Source: Halichondria panicea
Taxonomy: Eukaryota > Porifera > Demospongiae > Suberitida > Halichondriidae
Direction: 5' to 3'
DNA length: 64,000 bases
Assembly: GCF_963675165.1 (NCBI RefSeq)
Contig: NC_087385.1
Coordinates: 1,922,501 to 1,986,500 of the forward strand
Part shown: positions 60,901-62,113 of the stretch, one piece after another
Layout of the letters: every line of letters begins with the position of its first letter
How positions within the stretch are numbered: the stretch's first letter is position 1
The notes under the pieces: model-generated
What the model was told of the DNA's origin: nothing
Database searches by the model: none
Seen by the model: only the letters and a program-made list of their open reading frames with translations
Made by a program: the position numbers and the translations under genes

Positions 60901-62113
60901 TAGATTTCATTAAAATGGCCAAAAGCATAAACACCCTCTGTACCTCCCAACCCACCATTGATGCTTTCAAGGTTATACTCTACATAGAGCTGCAGGCCGT
61001 CACACAAGTCATAGCCCAGCAGCTGGCATTGCACCTTGACCCCTCTGACTCGAATAAGTTTACCTGTATCAAAGATATCACCTTGGAGTTGAATGAGATA
61101 CTGGACGATGAAATCACAGGAGGGGGTCCTGAGGGGGGTCACGGGATGGTGGTCGCACTACATCTGCTTAAAATGCTCATTGACCAGAGTCCTCAAAAAT
61201 TCACAGACCTTTTTGATAAGAAGTACAAGACTGAGCGTGACCTTAAGAAGATAAATTGCTTGGAACCATTCTATAAGAAGGTACACTACACGATTTGTTT
61301 AATTTCTAATAATTATGATCCTTCTACAGACTCCGTCTGTGTCATGTGCTCATTACTTGCTGCTTATGATGCCAGATGCTGATGGATATATGAAAATCCT
61401 GTTTAACCAAGTTGTTAGGATCATGATGTCCATTCACAAGGGCGGGAACATTGAATCTTTGAAAACCCTTGCGGCTACTGAGTGGTGAGACTTTACGTCA
61501 TGCACGTATACTCAAGTTCTATATCTAGGAAAAATGGTTTGGGTGAAAAAAGAATTAGGTCCATGGGTCCTTCCCCCCCGGGAAAATTTTTATTTATAGC
61601 TTCTCATGCAAAATGCAATTGAATGCCATTTAATAGATCTCTATAGTTTTGAATTTGCAGACAAGTGGAGGGGGGAAGCTGAAGCTAGTGTTTAGGGGAG
61701 AAGCTTCCCCCCTGCCCCCCACTAGATAATACCTATAGGTTGGAAGGAATCTTCAATTCTTCACTTTCCAGACAGACTCGGTACAGGATATAGCATCACC
61801 ACTCTAAATTCCTATTAATTATTATGATGCATGCAAATTTTATATTTCATTCACCCCAGTGCCCACTCATCGAAGAGGAGTCCCGAAGTGCCAGCTGCCT
61901 GGCACACTGATAGGAGGAACACGTTCAGAATGATGGTGTGGCTAGTAGCCTACTATGAGTACTACTGCAAAAAAGCAAGTCTTTTGATTGTGATTATGAT
62001 GAAGTCTGAGAAAATACCTGCAAATTCTCGGCCTGTTGCTGTTATAATTCATGCACTCAACTGTACTAGCCTGAATACCAATCTATGTATTATTATGCAG
62101 ATAAAATCTAGGG
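5251..62113 (+). CDS. RNF213-like giant AAA+ protein, partial gene (22 exons; both ends open)
   Basis: Seen: 22 same-strand exons with GT..AG borders and compatible phases give one frame of about 2,496 codons through exon 21. Two P-loops are visible: GETGVGKT (20015-20038, about residue 332) and GAPGSSKT (40166-40189, about residue 814). Their Walker B strands are VFLDEV (33215-33232) and VVFMDEAG (40394-40417). Known: this pair, with a DEVNTSS motif after Walker B and a long helical hinge, is typical of RNF213/mysterin. RNF213 is a cytosolic dynein-like six-unit AAA+ ring fused to a RING-type E3 ligase, linked in vertebrates to lipid droplets and antimicrobial ubiquitylation. Inferred: the window covers the segment before the ATPases, the AAA ring and the start of the hinge. 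The N-terminal arm, RING and C-terminal domain should lie outside. No RING cysteine pattern was found, so ligase activity is not shown. Introns range from 49 bp to 9.5 kb and are filled with transposons. Confidence 0.88.
5504..6365. mobile_element. ~860-bp dispersed element, copy 1
   Basis: It starts TTAGTGCTGATCACATGATC and ends near TTCTAAATAATAC. A near-identical copy lies at 18361-19265, also in an intron of this gene and in the same orientation. Near the 3' end an inverted pair (about 6198-6236 and 6324-6361) contains GAACACACCTAGCCAAG and its complement. No coding potential was recognised, so it is a non-autonomous element. Confidence 0.75.
6580..6860 (+). repeat. Dispersed repeat with GTCTGACTGA...AAGTAA motif (family C)
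   Basis: The segment resembles 10545-10800 and 24990-25440 (same strand) and 54470-55110 (opposite strand). Shared landmarks are TTTCACCGC, TCTGACTGACTAAGTAAG, a CCATGGGC-type block and GCAGATGACxTCTCAG. It is non-coding in this copy. Confidence 0.6.
7130..7312. repeat. MITE fragment of the GCTATACGGT-ending family
   Basis: It contains CCACGAAT, CGAAAATTTATACCC and an end reading TGCTATACGGT, as in the better preserved copies at 20372-20764, 21765-21985 and 49421-49633. The left end is degraded. Confidence 0.5.
7697..7958. mobile_element. 262-bp TIR element with CAGGGTTCTATCTAG ends
   Basis: It begins CAGGGTTCTATCTAG and ends with its inverse complement CTAGATAGAACCCTG. The interior is rich in GGGGGGGAAG runs. 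A sibling of 261 bp is at 2714-2974 and a degraded one at about 61540-61740. AGGAT flanks both sides, a possible 5-bp target duplication. Confidence 0.75.
8091..8138 (+). repeat. Conserved start-codon motif repeat (MARxIxTAQLAAL), intron 1 copy
   Basis: Contains ATGGCGAGACGCATTAACAC followed by AGCGCAGCTTGCAGCACTCG. It reads M-A-R-R-I-N-T-A-Q-L-A-A-L and stops 6 codons later. It is one of seven copies in the window. Confidence 0.6.
8532..8727 (+). CDS. RNF213-like exon 2 (pre-AAA region)
   Basis: 196 bp, enters in phase 0 and leaves with one base of a split codon (phase 1). Acceptor ctcatag, donor GTGAGT. It begins VPSREGDMNSALKQF and contains SEKPYSVDNDVQLVCKYLQA, typical of the segment just before the AAA ring. 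The real exon starts seven codons before the internal ATG at 8553, because the acceptor AG and the phase of exon 1 both fit there. Confidence 0.85.
9007..9568. mobile_element. ~560-bp fold-back element (AGGCCG..TTAAAATACGGCCT ends)
   Basis: The outer arms around 9009-9060 and 9521-9568 are inverse complements, with AAAATACGGCCTG followed by CCTATTGCATG. A second inner pair (about 9140-9205 and 9303-9356) contains AGGCTCTCATCTAC and its complement. The ORFs on the two strands here are mirror images of these arms, so no gene is called. Confidence 0.7.
9813..9936 (+). CDS. RNF213-like exon 3
   Basis: 124 bp. Acceptor gccctcag, donor GTATGT. It completes a Cys codon with exon 2 (phase 1) and exits in phase 2. 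It encodes GRLVKFSEDPNILPHQCQKL and onwards to the lead-in of the first AAA unit. Only the window 9813-9936 is open and splice-bounded; the flanking frame is intron. Confidence 0.84.
10140..10330 (-). repeat. Partial repeat, CACCGAGGC family, reverse copy
   Basis: Reverse-strand fragment with TGATCGACCATGATTGTTGT and GTGCTGATGCAGGTG-type end, matching 63715-64000 and the forward copies at 3590-4610. Confidence 0.5.
10545..10800 (+). repeat. Family C repeat, second copy
   Basis: Matches 6580-6860: TTTCACCGCATTTCGTCTGA, the AAGTAAGTAAGT stretch, ACCATGGGCGTTTTT and CTCTCAGGCTCCACTTT. Non-coding. Confidence 0.6.
11330..11710 (+). repeat. Dispersed repeat with CCATTACCGCAATGCTCC start, copy 1
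   Basis: About 380 bp closely similar to 37090-37545. Shared blocks are CCTCTAATTAATTA, TTCTAATAATTATG, GGTAAAGATGTGGC, GGCTCAGTCAT, TCGTAACGACA and GTACCTCGATTAAC. It is truncated on its right by the TIR transposon that starts at 11714. Confidence 0.65.
12520..13512. repeat. 91-bp minisatellite, about 11 copies
   Basis: The unit contains GCTAGCTATCACCCCATGG, ACGAAGTTGACCAGTCGAAA, CCAGTGTAACTGACACGTGA and GGACACATACACACAAAC. Unit starts at about 12611, 12702, 12793, 12884 and onward fall exactly 91 bp apart. The first copy lacks a short AGTCGAAACC block and the last copies degenerate. 91 is not a multiple of three, so the antisense ORF across it is not a protein repeat. Confidence 0.95.
13560..14060. 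repeat. Diverged ~130-bp tandem blocks inside nested element
   Basis: Four spaced blocks contain ACTTGCAA or ACTTAA, TTTCTTTGAAG and GGTGG, two of them with GACTCCTAG...CTAGCTGG. They look like an older, decayed tandem array next to the 91-bp satellite. Confidence 0.45.
14875..16449 (+). pseudogene. Broken pogo-like transposase (psq HTH + CENP-B HTH + DDE)
   Basis: Seen: an AT-hook-like GRPRKRR segment (about 14937-14957), then a psq-type helix-turn-helix (EADCKQMLEFLKLPG, from 15041, another frame), then a CENP-B/Tc5-type domain (15135-15603). A 75-bp intron follows (15604-15678, GTATGT..CAG, phase 1), then the DDE core. The catalytic triad candidates are D in NMDET (15687-15689), D in WDSFSAH (16027-16029) and D in LDVSINKPF (16135-16137), with 35 residues between the last two. 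Known: this order is typical of pogo/Tigger transposases, which cut and paste at TA. Broken: a stop at 15033, frame changes near 15035, 15180 and 16015-16020, and the nested insertion just upstream. It is probably inactive. The element sits inside intron 3 of the RNF213-like gene and shares its strand. Confidence 0.85.
16680..17013 (+). CDS. HIRAN-like domain ORF inside the transposon
   Basis: An open frame of about 110 codons follows a good acceptor (TTGTTTCAG) and ends in TAA. It reads VRGHHIYKTIWLPSIGEEL, then NSPNDSFAVAVIKGG, VVGHLPR and RRGGTIKARITR. This fits the HIRAN pattern (N.D..AVAV...VG.LPR), a DNA-end-binding fold known from HLTF/Rad5. No ATG is needed at 16681 (TTG), so it is either the last exon of a spliced ORF or the remnant of one. 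It ends about 240 bp from the right TIR. The role as a transposon passenger gene is inference; stand-alone HIRAN-like proteins also exist in invertebrates. Confidence 0.6.
17258..17655. mobile_element. ~400-bp fold-back element (AAGTTATGTGGTCAATTATG arms)
   Basis: The left arm reads GAAGTTATGTGGTCAATTAT, and the right arm has its complement ATAATTGACCACATAACTTC. Each is followed by CTTCATTTATGC and a CTTCTACATGG block in mirror order. AATAGACTTTAGT occurs near both edges. A related copy is at 26385-26665. It starts almost directly at the right end of the 5.5-kb transposon. Confidence 0.7.
17776..17989 (+). CDS. RNF213-like exon 4
   Basis: 214 bp, phase 2 in and phase 0 out. Acceptor ctgtag, donor GTAAGA. 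It completes a Lys codon and continues YMKRRCEFLDSLPAFNFNPG. The reading frame joins exon 3 across a 7.8-kb transposon-filled intron. Confidence 0.86.
18034..18260 (+). repeat. Dispersed repeat with long (TG)n, family A
   Basis: Contains GGGATACAGTAAAGC, a TG dinucleotide run (about 18090-18134), TTCCAGCTGTAACTGCTCA and GCAATGCGACGAAAACTAAC. Same landmark order as the copies at 27005, 33852, 37690 and (reverse) 53722-54030. Confidence 0.65.
18361..19265. mobile_element. ~900-bp dispersed element, copy 2
   Basis: Near-identical to 5504-6365 over its whole length, starting TTAGTGCTGATCACATGATC and ending TTCTAAATAATACA. AGACT is found directly before the element and again just after its end, a possible target duplication. 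No gene recognised. Confidence 0.75.
19484..19605 (+). CDS. RNF213-like exon 5
   Basis: 122 bp, phase 0 in and phase 2 out. Acceptor follows a C-rich tract (ccccctaag), donor GTAAGA. Encodes LIYDYKDCGSSFGLISLHPE and ends KIPSMA with the last codon split. Confidence 0.83.
19837..20179 (+). CDS. RNF213-like exon 6, Walker A of first active AAA unit
   Basis: 343 bp, phase 2 in and 0 out. Acceptor cacggcag. Donor CAG|GTTGGC is weak but the only one that joins exon 7 in frame. It contains LSRALNIQLEKNRLVAIDD, then VPVIIEGETGVGKTALIEML with the P-loop at 20015-20038 (Lys at 20033-20035), then LSKLWNQS. This is a strong RNF213-type ATPase signature. Confidence 0.92.
20372..20764. mobile_element. 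Two nested MITEs with TACCGTATAGC...GCTATACGGTA ends
   Basis: An outer copy starts at about 20372 (ACCGTATATAGCTG) and ends at 20762 (TGCTATACGGTA). It is interrupted by a complete second copy (about 20503-20711) in opposite orientation, flanked by TA on both sides. Internal landmarks are TTTGTGGTTTTCGTGG, CTTGCCTACCTTTACCTGCA, GTGCAAGCAG and CCACGAATAT. Confidence 0.78.
21430..21672 (+). CDS. RNF213-like exon 7 (insert between Walker A and B)
   Basis: 81 codons, phase 0 to 0. Acceptor cccctctcag, donor GTAAAC. Encodes ACALTVQSMSDGEYVSEEKL through FFEADEQNTPK. It belongs to the long stretch between the P-loop and Walker B strand that is much longer than I recall for vertebrate RNF213. Confidence 0.86.
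21765..21985. mobile_element. MITE, GCTATACGGTA family
   Basis: Starts TACCGTATAGCAGGTAATTT and ends AAATTACCAGCTATACGGTA. Contains the GCAAGGTCGCTTCATTC and GCTTGCACTGCAG blocks shared with 20372-20764 and 49421-49633. Confidence 0.75.
22000..23090. other. Intronic stretch, no gene recognised
   Basis: AT-rich. A short palindrome containing AATTCCAGGCCC lies near 22120-22160. Nothing coding was recognised on either strand. Confidence 0.5.
23372..23490 (+). pseudogene. Ty3/gypsy RNase H fragment, + strand
   Basis: Reads TDASGFYVGAVFIQRENEDQ then PIAYI before decaying. The TDAS....GAV..Q and PIAY blocks are the start of the gypsy RNase H domain. Its orientation is opposite to the reverse-transcriptase fragments just downstream, so the element has been rearranged or two fragments abut. 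Confidence 0.7.
23500..24480 (-). pseudogene. Decayed Ty3/gypsy pol, integrase-like end before RT (Gmr1-like)
   Basis: On the - strand, in 5'-3' order: an integrase-tail-like stretch LEAGDKVLLLLSSSTKNLSA followed by GPYRVTKRVGTVNFE (about 24410-24310); then the RT start VRQKPYRIPQAYREEVNKEL (about 24010-23950); then RICVDYRQLN and AYPMPRIEDQI (about 23880-23790), EYITTL and KGLYQFTT; then STSWRDHLEHVAEMFGRLEE (about 23610-23540). Several stops and frame changes interrupt it. Known: in most gypsy elements integrase follows RT, and the reverse order is known for Gmr1-like elements. LTRs were not identified. Confidence 0.75.
24990..25440 (+). repeat. Family C repeat, third and longest copy
   Basis: Contains TTTCACCGCTCTTTGTCTGA, an AAGT tetranucleotide run, GGGTTTCCAAACGACTACAA, GAGGCAGATGACCTCTCAG and a CCGCCATCTTTAATGAC end. 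Same family as 6580, 10545 and the reverse copy at 54470-55110. Confidence 0.65.
25668..26220. mobile_element. Fold-back element with ~120-bp inverted arms
   Basis: The left arm (25668-25790) has CGACTAGAAAAACATTTGCA, GATTGGCCAGGGGAACCAC and GCATAACTCCAATCCGTTAC. The right arm (26092-26220) carries the inverse complement in reverse order. The loop is about 300 bp and non-coding. The ORFs on both strands are arm artefacts. Confidence 0.8.
26385..26665. mobile_element. Second copy of the AATAGACTTTAGT fold-back family
   Basis: Contains TAAAGTCTATTTGCGTTGAA, GTTATGTGGTCAATTATGGC, a CTTCTACATGGAAAATGCTA block and a terminal CAACACAAATAGACTTTAGT. Compare 17258-17655. Confidence 0.6.
27005..27365 (+). 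repeat. Family A repeat, full copy
   Basis: Starts ATTATGCCTCGAAGCG, then GGGATACGGTAAAGCTGACT, a TG/TC-rich tract, CTGTAACTGCTCAACGGTTG, GCTTCTATAGGCTTCTAGCC, TTCTCGAGTTATGGCTAG and ends near GCTAGCTTTTTGTTAGC. Compare 33852 and 37690. Confidence 0.7.
27740..28255 (+). mobile_element. Repeat with conserved start-codon motif, + copy
   Basis: Landmarks are GTAATGCGCATGCGCGCTCA, CCCCACGTGTGAGA, CTCCTGGCAGAGTCATC, GGGCCTGGTAAGCC, AAGTCTTTTCTTCTC (three times) and ending with AACATGGCGAGAGGCATTAG. A clear reverse-strand sibling covers 51570-51930. Confidence 0.7.
28356..28905 (+). mobile_element. GTGCCAACTGTCC element, copy 1, split by a MITE
   Basis: Starts CATAAGTGCCAACTGTCCC and ends GGAGGTTGGCACCTATATG, near-inverse termini. 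A GCTATAC-ending MITE (about 28640-28835) sits inside it. The same element without the insertion is at 29004-29351. Confidence 0.7.
29004..29351 (+). mobile_element. GTGCCAACTGTCC element, copy 2, uninterrupted
   Basis: Begins CATAGGTGCCAACTGTCCCC and ends GGTTGGTACCTATATG. The interior (GAAATGTCCCGGATTTTCAA, CTGTAACTA, TCTATCGCTACGAT, GTGGGTGGGGCTCTCCAGCA) matches copy 1. Confidence 0.7.
29390..29938 (+). repeat. Full copy of GCCTCGGT...CACCGAGGC repeat with (GTGC)n
   Basis: ATTATGCCTCGGTGCGCATG at the left and CCACCGAGGCATCAGCACC at the right form short inverted ends. A TG run and then about 16 GCGT/GTGC tetramers (29448-29511) lie near the left end. The antisense ORF across this tract (a Thr-His-Ala-Arg repeat) is a microsatellite artefact. 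Confidence 0.7.
30121..31007. mobile_element. Element with GTATTTACTTGATTAAACGC / GCGTTTAATCAAGTACATAC ends
   Basis: The left terminus TACTTGATTAAACGCCC is mirrored at the right by GGGCGTTTAATCAAGTA. AATAAACGCC repeats several times just inside both ends. It encloses a LINE reverse-transcriptase tail on the - strand. Confidence 0.6.
30340..30790 (-). pseudogene. C-terminal fragment of a LINE reverse transcriptase
   Basis: The - strand reads FYAATLATSPHYRSDIENLE then KVQRFAMRVCLGQWDLK, LETRRVVARMCYLYNILHDM, a RTSMYQYSFFP block and LWNKLV. The L..RR...AR...LY.I.. and FFP....WN.L patterns are typical of the end of non-LTR retrotransposon ORF2 (jockey/CR1-like). It is open for most of its length but has no endonuclease or catalytic core. 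Confidence 0.65.
31169..31384 (+). CDS. RNF213-like exon 8
   Basis: 72 codons, phase 0 to 0. Acceptor ccatgcacag, donor GTAAGT. Encodes ATAILLHAVLCAQ then TFHKINVHAAMIPSDIQEHF and ends MANPAPFVT. The KINVHAA stretch followed by the Walker B exon is as expected in this family. It is joined to exon 7 over a 9.5-kb intron. Confidence 0.9.
31540..32560 (+). repeat. GCCTCGGT-family repeat interrupted by ~680-bp insertion
   Basis: The repeat starts with ACCTCAGGTGCGCATGCGCA and GGTATACGGTACG and continues to CTTCTATATTGGCTTCTA (about 31645). It resumes at about 32330 with ATGGATTTGCAAAATAATGC. The inserted stretch has no recognised gene. Confidence 0.5.
33215..33295 (+). CDS. RNF213-like exon 9, Walker B of first active AAA unit
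   Basis: 27 codons, phase 0 to 0. Acceptor cttcag, donor GTGGGA. It is a micro-exon holding the entire Walker B region: VFLDEVNTSSCVGLFKEI then VDRTFDGE. D and E of the Walker B are encoded at 33224-33229. DEVNTSS after Walker B is a strong RNF213 hallmark. Confidence 0.93.
33465..33716 (+). CDS. RNF213-like exon 10, sensor of first active AAA unit
   Basis: 84 codons, phase 0 to 0. Acceptor attgcag, donor GTGAAG. PIPDNVFIVAACNPHRGNSM contains the sensor-1-like AACNPHR. It is followed by GTYYVRKLHPTLQFLMWDYG, also family-typical. Confidence 0.93.
33852..34190 (+). repeat. Family A repeat copy
   Basis: TTATGCCTCGAGGCATAGCC, GGGATACGGTAAAGCTGACT, a (TG)n tract at 33904-33938, then CTTCTATAGGCTTCTAGCCA and TTCTCGAGTTATGGCTAG as in 27005-27365. 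Confidence 0.7.
34232..34757. mobile_element. TIR element with AGCATAGATA...GGGATTGG ends, copy 1
   Basis: Left end GCATAGATACAAAAGAAAGG then GATTGGCAACGGAAG. The right end has CTTCTGTTTCCAATCCC and ends TCTATCTATGC, the inverse. Same family as 52829-53683. Confidence 0.6.
34975..35045 (+). repeat. Start-codon motif repeat copy
   Basis: ACACTCTATTGAGCGAAAGC, then ACATGGCAAGAGGCATTA and GCACAGCGCAGCTTGCATC. The reading frame stops early here. Confidence 0.55.
37090..37545 (+). repeat. Dispersed repeat with CCATTACCGCAACGCTCC start, copy 2
   Basis: Closely matches 11330-11710 and extends past its truncation point: CCTCTAATTAATTAG, CTCCCCTAATTAAGTACT, GTAAAGATGTGGCATAGCC, ATCGTAACGACAGAGAAG and ACATCGATTAACTTTG. 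Confidence 0.65.
37690..38020 (+). repeat. Family A repeat copy
   Basis: TTTGAGGCGTAGCCGCATGA, TACGGTAAAGCTGACTGTGC, GGCTTCTAGCCACATTCTCT and the TAGCTTTTGTTAGCTACAAG end match 27005-27365. The ORF on the opposite strand is not conserved. Confidence 0.65.
38099..39163. mobile_element. Possible TIR element with CAGGGGCGTA ends
   Basis: The left side reads CAGGGGCGTAACTACC and the right side GGCTACGCCCCTG, an imperfect inverted pair. The interior is non-coding and composite. The ends may belong to different insertions. Confidence 0.35.
39165..39500 (+). repeat. Start-codon motif repeat copy
   Basis: CGCATGCGCATTCAATCCCA, CGTGTGTGAGATTA and CTTCTATAACACTC precede AACATGGCGAGAAGCATTAT at 39448. 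The frame M-A-R-S-I-I-T-A-Q-L-A-A-L runs to a stop after 20 codons. Confidence 0.55.
39677..41464 (+). CDS. RNF213-like exon 11, complete second active AAA unit
   Basis: 596 codons, phase 0 to 0. Acceptor aactgcag, donor GTGAGT. Starts VASLTKLIVGSQNRMRHYAF. The P-loop IIVGAPGSSKTLSFN has its Lys at 40184-40186. Walker B is VVFMDEAGLPEESH (Asp-Glu at 40406-40411), and a sensor-like FVAITNHVLDAAKTNRA follows. Later motifs are DDIHESFYDLFNQRF and NTPAPFLNRFEKY. All are typical of the second ATPase-competent AAA unit of RNF213 and the unit after it. The open frame starts upstream at 39587, but that part is intron, because the acceptor and the join to exon 10 fix 39677. Confidence 0.95.
41465..42261. 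other. Intron 11, no gene recognised
   Basis: Contains a CA microsatellite at 41580-41608 and a MITE remnant near 41825-41850 (CCCTCGAAATATACTTGCTA). A 68-codon frame at 41903-42109 has no recognised similarity and does not fit the splice phases. Confidence 0.5.
42262..42483 (+). CDS. RNF213-like exon 12
   Basis: 74 codons, phase 0 to 0. Acceptor cacatgcag, donor GTAAAG. VLEFIELVSGSDSLYGLC, then DIHFYILQEIVQALRECTGL. The first residues follow AAMEK of exon 11 without a gap. Confidence 0.9.
42718..43112 (+). CDS. RNF213-like exon 13
   Basis: 395 bp, phase 0 in and 2 out. Acceptor ctctgcag, donor GTGAGT. LSIDEFKLDVDAVFELVLQD, then CLVIALLQQWLVRFLTKRLM and TSEAFILHRNKIPFTYLNNY. The helical region sits between AAA units. 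Confidence 0.91.
43402..43615. mobile_element. MITE, CCGTATATATAGCGCAAA / GCGCTATACGGTA ends
   Basis: The left end TACCGTATATATAGCGCAAA and right end TTTCTGCGCTATACGGTA are near-inverse. A second internal CCGCGTATATAGCGCAAA at about 43524 suggests two merged copies. It belongs to the CCGTATA-ending superfamily. Confidence 0.65.
43680..44943 (+). CDS. RNF213-like exon 14, later AAA units
   Basis: 1264 bp, phase 2 in and 0 out. Acceptor gttcttcag, donor GTGAGT. It completes Gln with exon 13 and reads DLPTCCSATKVLCYTRSSPL, IFVMLLHFPPSQFYQ, LFLKGWDHFYMDT and RMLCEKFRAYWKP. No Walker motifs are seen, consistent with the degenerate AAA units known late in the RNF213 ring. The frame upstream of 43680 is intronic. 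Confidence 0.92.
45095..45380. mobile_element. Fold-back element, CCAATCC arms
   Basis: The left arm GGAGATTGGCCGGG...ATAACTCCAATCCGTTATAA and right arm ATGACGGATTGGAGTTATGC...CCCGGCCAATCCTAG are inverse. Same family as 25668-26220 with a shorter loop. Confidence 0.75.
45830..45930 (+). repeat. Partial GCCTCGGT-family repeat
   Basis: TTATGCCTCGGTGTTGTTTG, GGCAAGATATACGGTAGTG and a TG-rich tract. Another partial copy is at 50788-50880. Confidence 0.55.
45994..46982 (+). mobile_element. 989-bp deletion derivative of the 5.5-kb pogo-type transposon
   Basis: Flanked by TA (45992-45993 and 46983-46984). The left end CCGTATATCTTGGACAGCAA matches 11714 onward except for a short TIR deletion, followed by the same TTGTCCGGG and GTGTCCGGAATAATTAGAAC. 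The right end CCGATAAATTAGAAGATATA + CGG matches 17231-17254, preceded by the same GAACAAATGTAA block. No transposase is present, so it would depend on a relative for movement. Confidence 0.85.
47365..47649 (+). CDS. RNF213-like exon 15 (hinge)
   Basis: 95 codons, phase 0 to 0. Acceptor ttttatgcag, donor GTATGG. GSTSKQVLELVAKAISNDVE, RYFIDFVMHKLRL, then AGGIAQQMLYTFMSQLHKLE. Mostly helical. Confidence 0.88.
48395..48633 (+). CDS. RNF213-like exon 16 (hinge), short frame without ATG
   Basis: 239 bp, phase 0 in and 2 out. The acceptor is the end of a CA run (cacacacacag), donor GTAGTT. Reads LHKDTPSIQASVLTPVTPVS, then FGSPEHLATFVVTTLFDALA and SMRIWHNVY with the next codon split. It completes Arg with exon 17. 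It has no internal in-frame ATG start region and was found by following phase and splice sites. Confidence 0.85.
48634..50505. other. Intron 16; one MITE, otherwise no gene
   Basis: A GCTATACGGTA-family MITE lies at 49421-49633, and a reverse family A fragment at 49738-49805 (GTTGAGCAGTTACAGCTGAC). Nothing else is recognised in the remaining sequence. Confidence 0.5.
49421..49633. mobile_element. MITE, GCTATACGGTA family (well preserved)
   Basis: Left GTAAAGCGGGTAATTTTCG, right CGAAAATTACCCGCTATACG + GTA. Contains TTTACCTGCAGTGCAAGCAG and CCACGAATATTTTGCCCCC. The 79-codon and 60-codon frames across it are not genes. Confidence 0.75.
50506..50722 (+). CDS. RNF213-like exon 17 (hinge)
   Basis: 217 bp, phase 2 in and 0 out. 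Acceptor tatgcccag, donor GTAAGC. Completes Arg, then DVMTLPNLKQNIYSALGVGK, IMQTTFLTLQISPD and HIFRTLFSRHFDDTME. Confidence 0.88.
51119..51205. repeat. Hairpin-forming inverted repeat
   Basis: GTTAGAACATG ... TATAGTGTCCC, then GGGACACTATA ... CATGTTCTAAC in mirror order, with TATCTATG and CATAGATA inside. It is a short fold-back element. Confidence 0.6.
51570..51930 (-). mobile_element. Start-codon motif repeat, reverse copy
   Basis: The reverse complement of this stretch follows 27740-28255 block by block (GTAATGCGCATGCGCGCTCA, CACGTGTGATA, GGGCCTGGTAAGC, AAGTCTTTTCTTCTCAGTGA). It ends with an ATGGCGAGAGGCATTAGCAC motif. Confidence 0.7.
52829..53683. mobile_element. TIR element with AGCATAGATATAAGAAGGG ends, copy 2
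   Basis: Terminal inverted repeats of about 34 bp: AGCATAGATATAAGAAGGGA then GAGGGATGGGAAAC at the left, and the exact inverse at 53650-53683. The interior has a 67-codon frame (53023-53226) with no recognised domain. Same family as 34232-34757. Confidence 0.75.
53722..54030 (-). repeat. Family A repeat, reverse copy
   Basis: The reverse strand gives GAGGGATACGGTAAAGCTGA, GTAACTGCTCAACGATTGTA, CTTCTATAGGCTTCTAGCCA, TTCTCGAGTTATGGCTAG and GCGCTAGCTTTTTGTTAG in order. Confidence 0.7.
54470..55110 (-). repeat. Family C repeat, reverse, with fold-back insertion
   Basis: The outer parts match 24990-25440 on the opposite strand. Inside, 54730-55020 carries mirrored arms (ACTGGCAAGCTGCC...GAGAGTTGTCC and GGACAACTCTAAA...GACAGCTTGCCAGTT). 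The + and - strand frames here are therefore repeat-derived. Confidence 0.6.
55676..55735 (-). repeat. Start-codon motif repeat, reverse copy with lost ATG
   Basis: The reverse complement reads GCGAAAGCAAAACAACGGCG then AGAGGTATTAGCACAGTGCA. The ATG of other copies is ACG here. Confidence 0.55.
55915..56070. repeat. Degenerate ~35-bp tandem repeat (ACTAGCGAAGGTCACTCG)
   Basis: About five imperfect units of the form CTCTCTACTAGCGAAGGTC with ACTCGT or variant. Non-coding. Confidence 0.6.
56335..56625 (+). CDS. RNF213-like exon 18 (hinge)
   Basis: 97 codons, phase 0 to 0. Acceptor cttgccacag, donor GTAAGG. MKTECPRLRAVVRVLTSPPG, FEGLFAHFFSPERGLYDSDD, WFLELANCQKEW. The ATG at its start is not an initiator, because the acceptor lies immediately before it and it continues exon 17. 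Confidence 0.87.
56836..57057 (+). CDS. RNF213-like exon 19 (hinge)
   Basis: 74 codons, phase 0 to 0. Acceptor gtttaacag, donor GTAAAA after AAT. MPEGVVSMNIFKLYLGNILR, HQHPRSEIGAVLTSRPE, FYKECTFIN. The frame stays open to 57159, but this donor joins exon 20 in phase. A second GTGTAT at 57080 is possible. Confidence 0.8.
57545..57960 (+). repeat. AAGGAATATCC...AGGATAC repeat, copy 1
   Basis: Shares with 58345-58735 the blocks CTAAGGAATATCCA, AACTCTCAGGATAC, TAGGRTACA-type stretches, CAACCTGAAGCCC or variant, GTAAATGTGGTTTGTCAAGT, GCAGAGATCAAAGAGTGTTT and GGTTGGATAACAGCTTCT. Confidence 0.6.
57987..58068. repeat. Long perfect hairpin, ~25-bp arms
   Basis: GTACTACCTCGTGCAGTTGT + ATGTA on the left and the exact inverse TACATACAACTGCACGAGGT + AGTAC on the right, with a loop of about 31 bp. 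Confidence 0.85.
58345..58735 (+). repeat. AAGGAATATCC...AGGATAC repeat, copy 2
   Basis: Diverged second copy of 57545-57960, with the same order of blocks up to TAGTACAAGCCATC. It is followed by a different hairpin (58850-58940). Confidence 0.6.
58850..58940. repeat. Hairpin, GTTTATTGGCC...GGCCAATAAAC
   Basis: Arms ACAAGCTGTTTATTGGCC and GGCCAATAAACTGCTTGT, plus an inner pair GTAGTAGAT / ATCTACTAC. It occupies the same place relative to the repeat copy as the hairpin at 57987. Confidence 0.7.
58945..60818. other. Rest of intron 19, no gene recognised
   Basis: Apart from the 19-bp tandem repeat, frames of 60-100 codons in this stretch show no recognised similarity and no splice fit. A short inverted pair around CAGGCACAAGCACAAGG / GAGTTGCCTGTATAATT lies near 60510-60558. 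Confidence 0.5.
59718..59920. repeat. Degenerate ~19-bp tandem repeat (CTCTCTGAAAAATGCACCT)
   Basis: About ten imperfect units such as CCTCTCTGAAAAATCTA, CTCTCTGAAAAATGCA and CTCTACAAAATGCACCTC. Confidence 0.7.
60819..61280 (+). CDS. RNF213-like exon 20 (hinge)
   Basis: 154 codons, phase 0 to 0. Acceptor cccctgtag, donor GTACAC. NPCMQQPLAHLYFLTVLEHL, then VILYIELQAVTQVIAQQLAL and LELNEILDDEITGGGPEGGH. Helical and leucine-rich. Confidence 0.87.
61330..61484 (+). CDS. RNF213-like exon 21 (hinge)
   Basis: 155 bp, phase 0 in and 2 out. The intron before it is only 49 bp. Acceptor ttctacag, donor GTGAGA. TPSVSCAHYLLLMMPDADGY, then NQVVRIMMSIHKGGNIESLK. The frame is read through the splice; the shorter frame visible in the genomic sequence hides it. 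Confidence 0.84.
61540..61740. repeat. Degraded CCCCCACTAGATA element in intron 21
   Basis: Contains GGTCCATGGGTCCTTCCCCC and ends GAAGCTTCCCCCCTGCCCCC + CACTAGATA, as in 7697-7958. The left terminus is not preserved. Confidence 0.5.
61860..62113 (+). CDS. RNF213-like exon 22 (hinge), 3' end uncertain
   Basis: Acceptor tcaccccag fits phase 2 and completes a Cys codon, then AHSSKRSPEVPAAWHTDRRN and MMVWLVAYYEYYCKKAS. The donor could be GTGAGG at 62114 or lie earlier, near 61979, since residues after KKAS look less protein-like. The next exon was not found before the window ends. Confidence 0.65.
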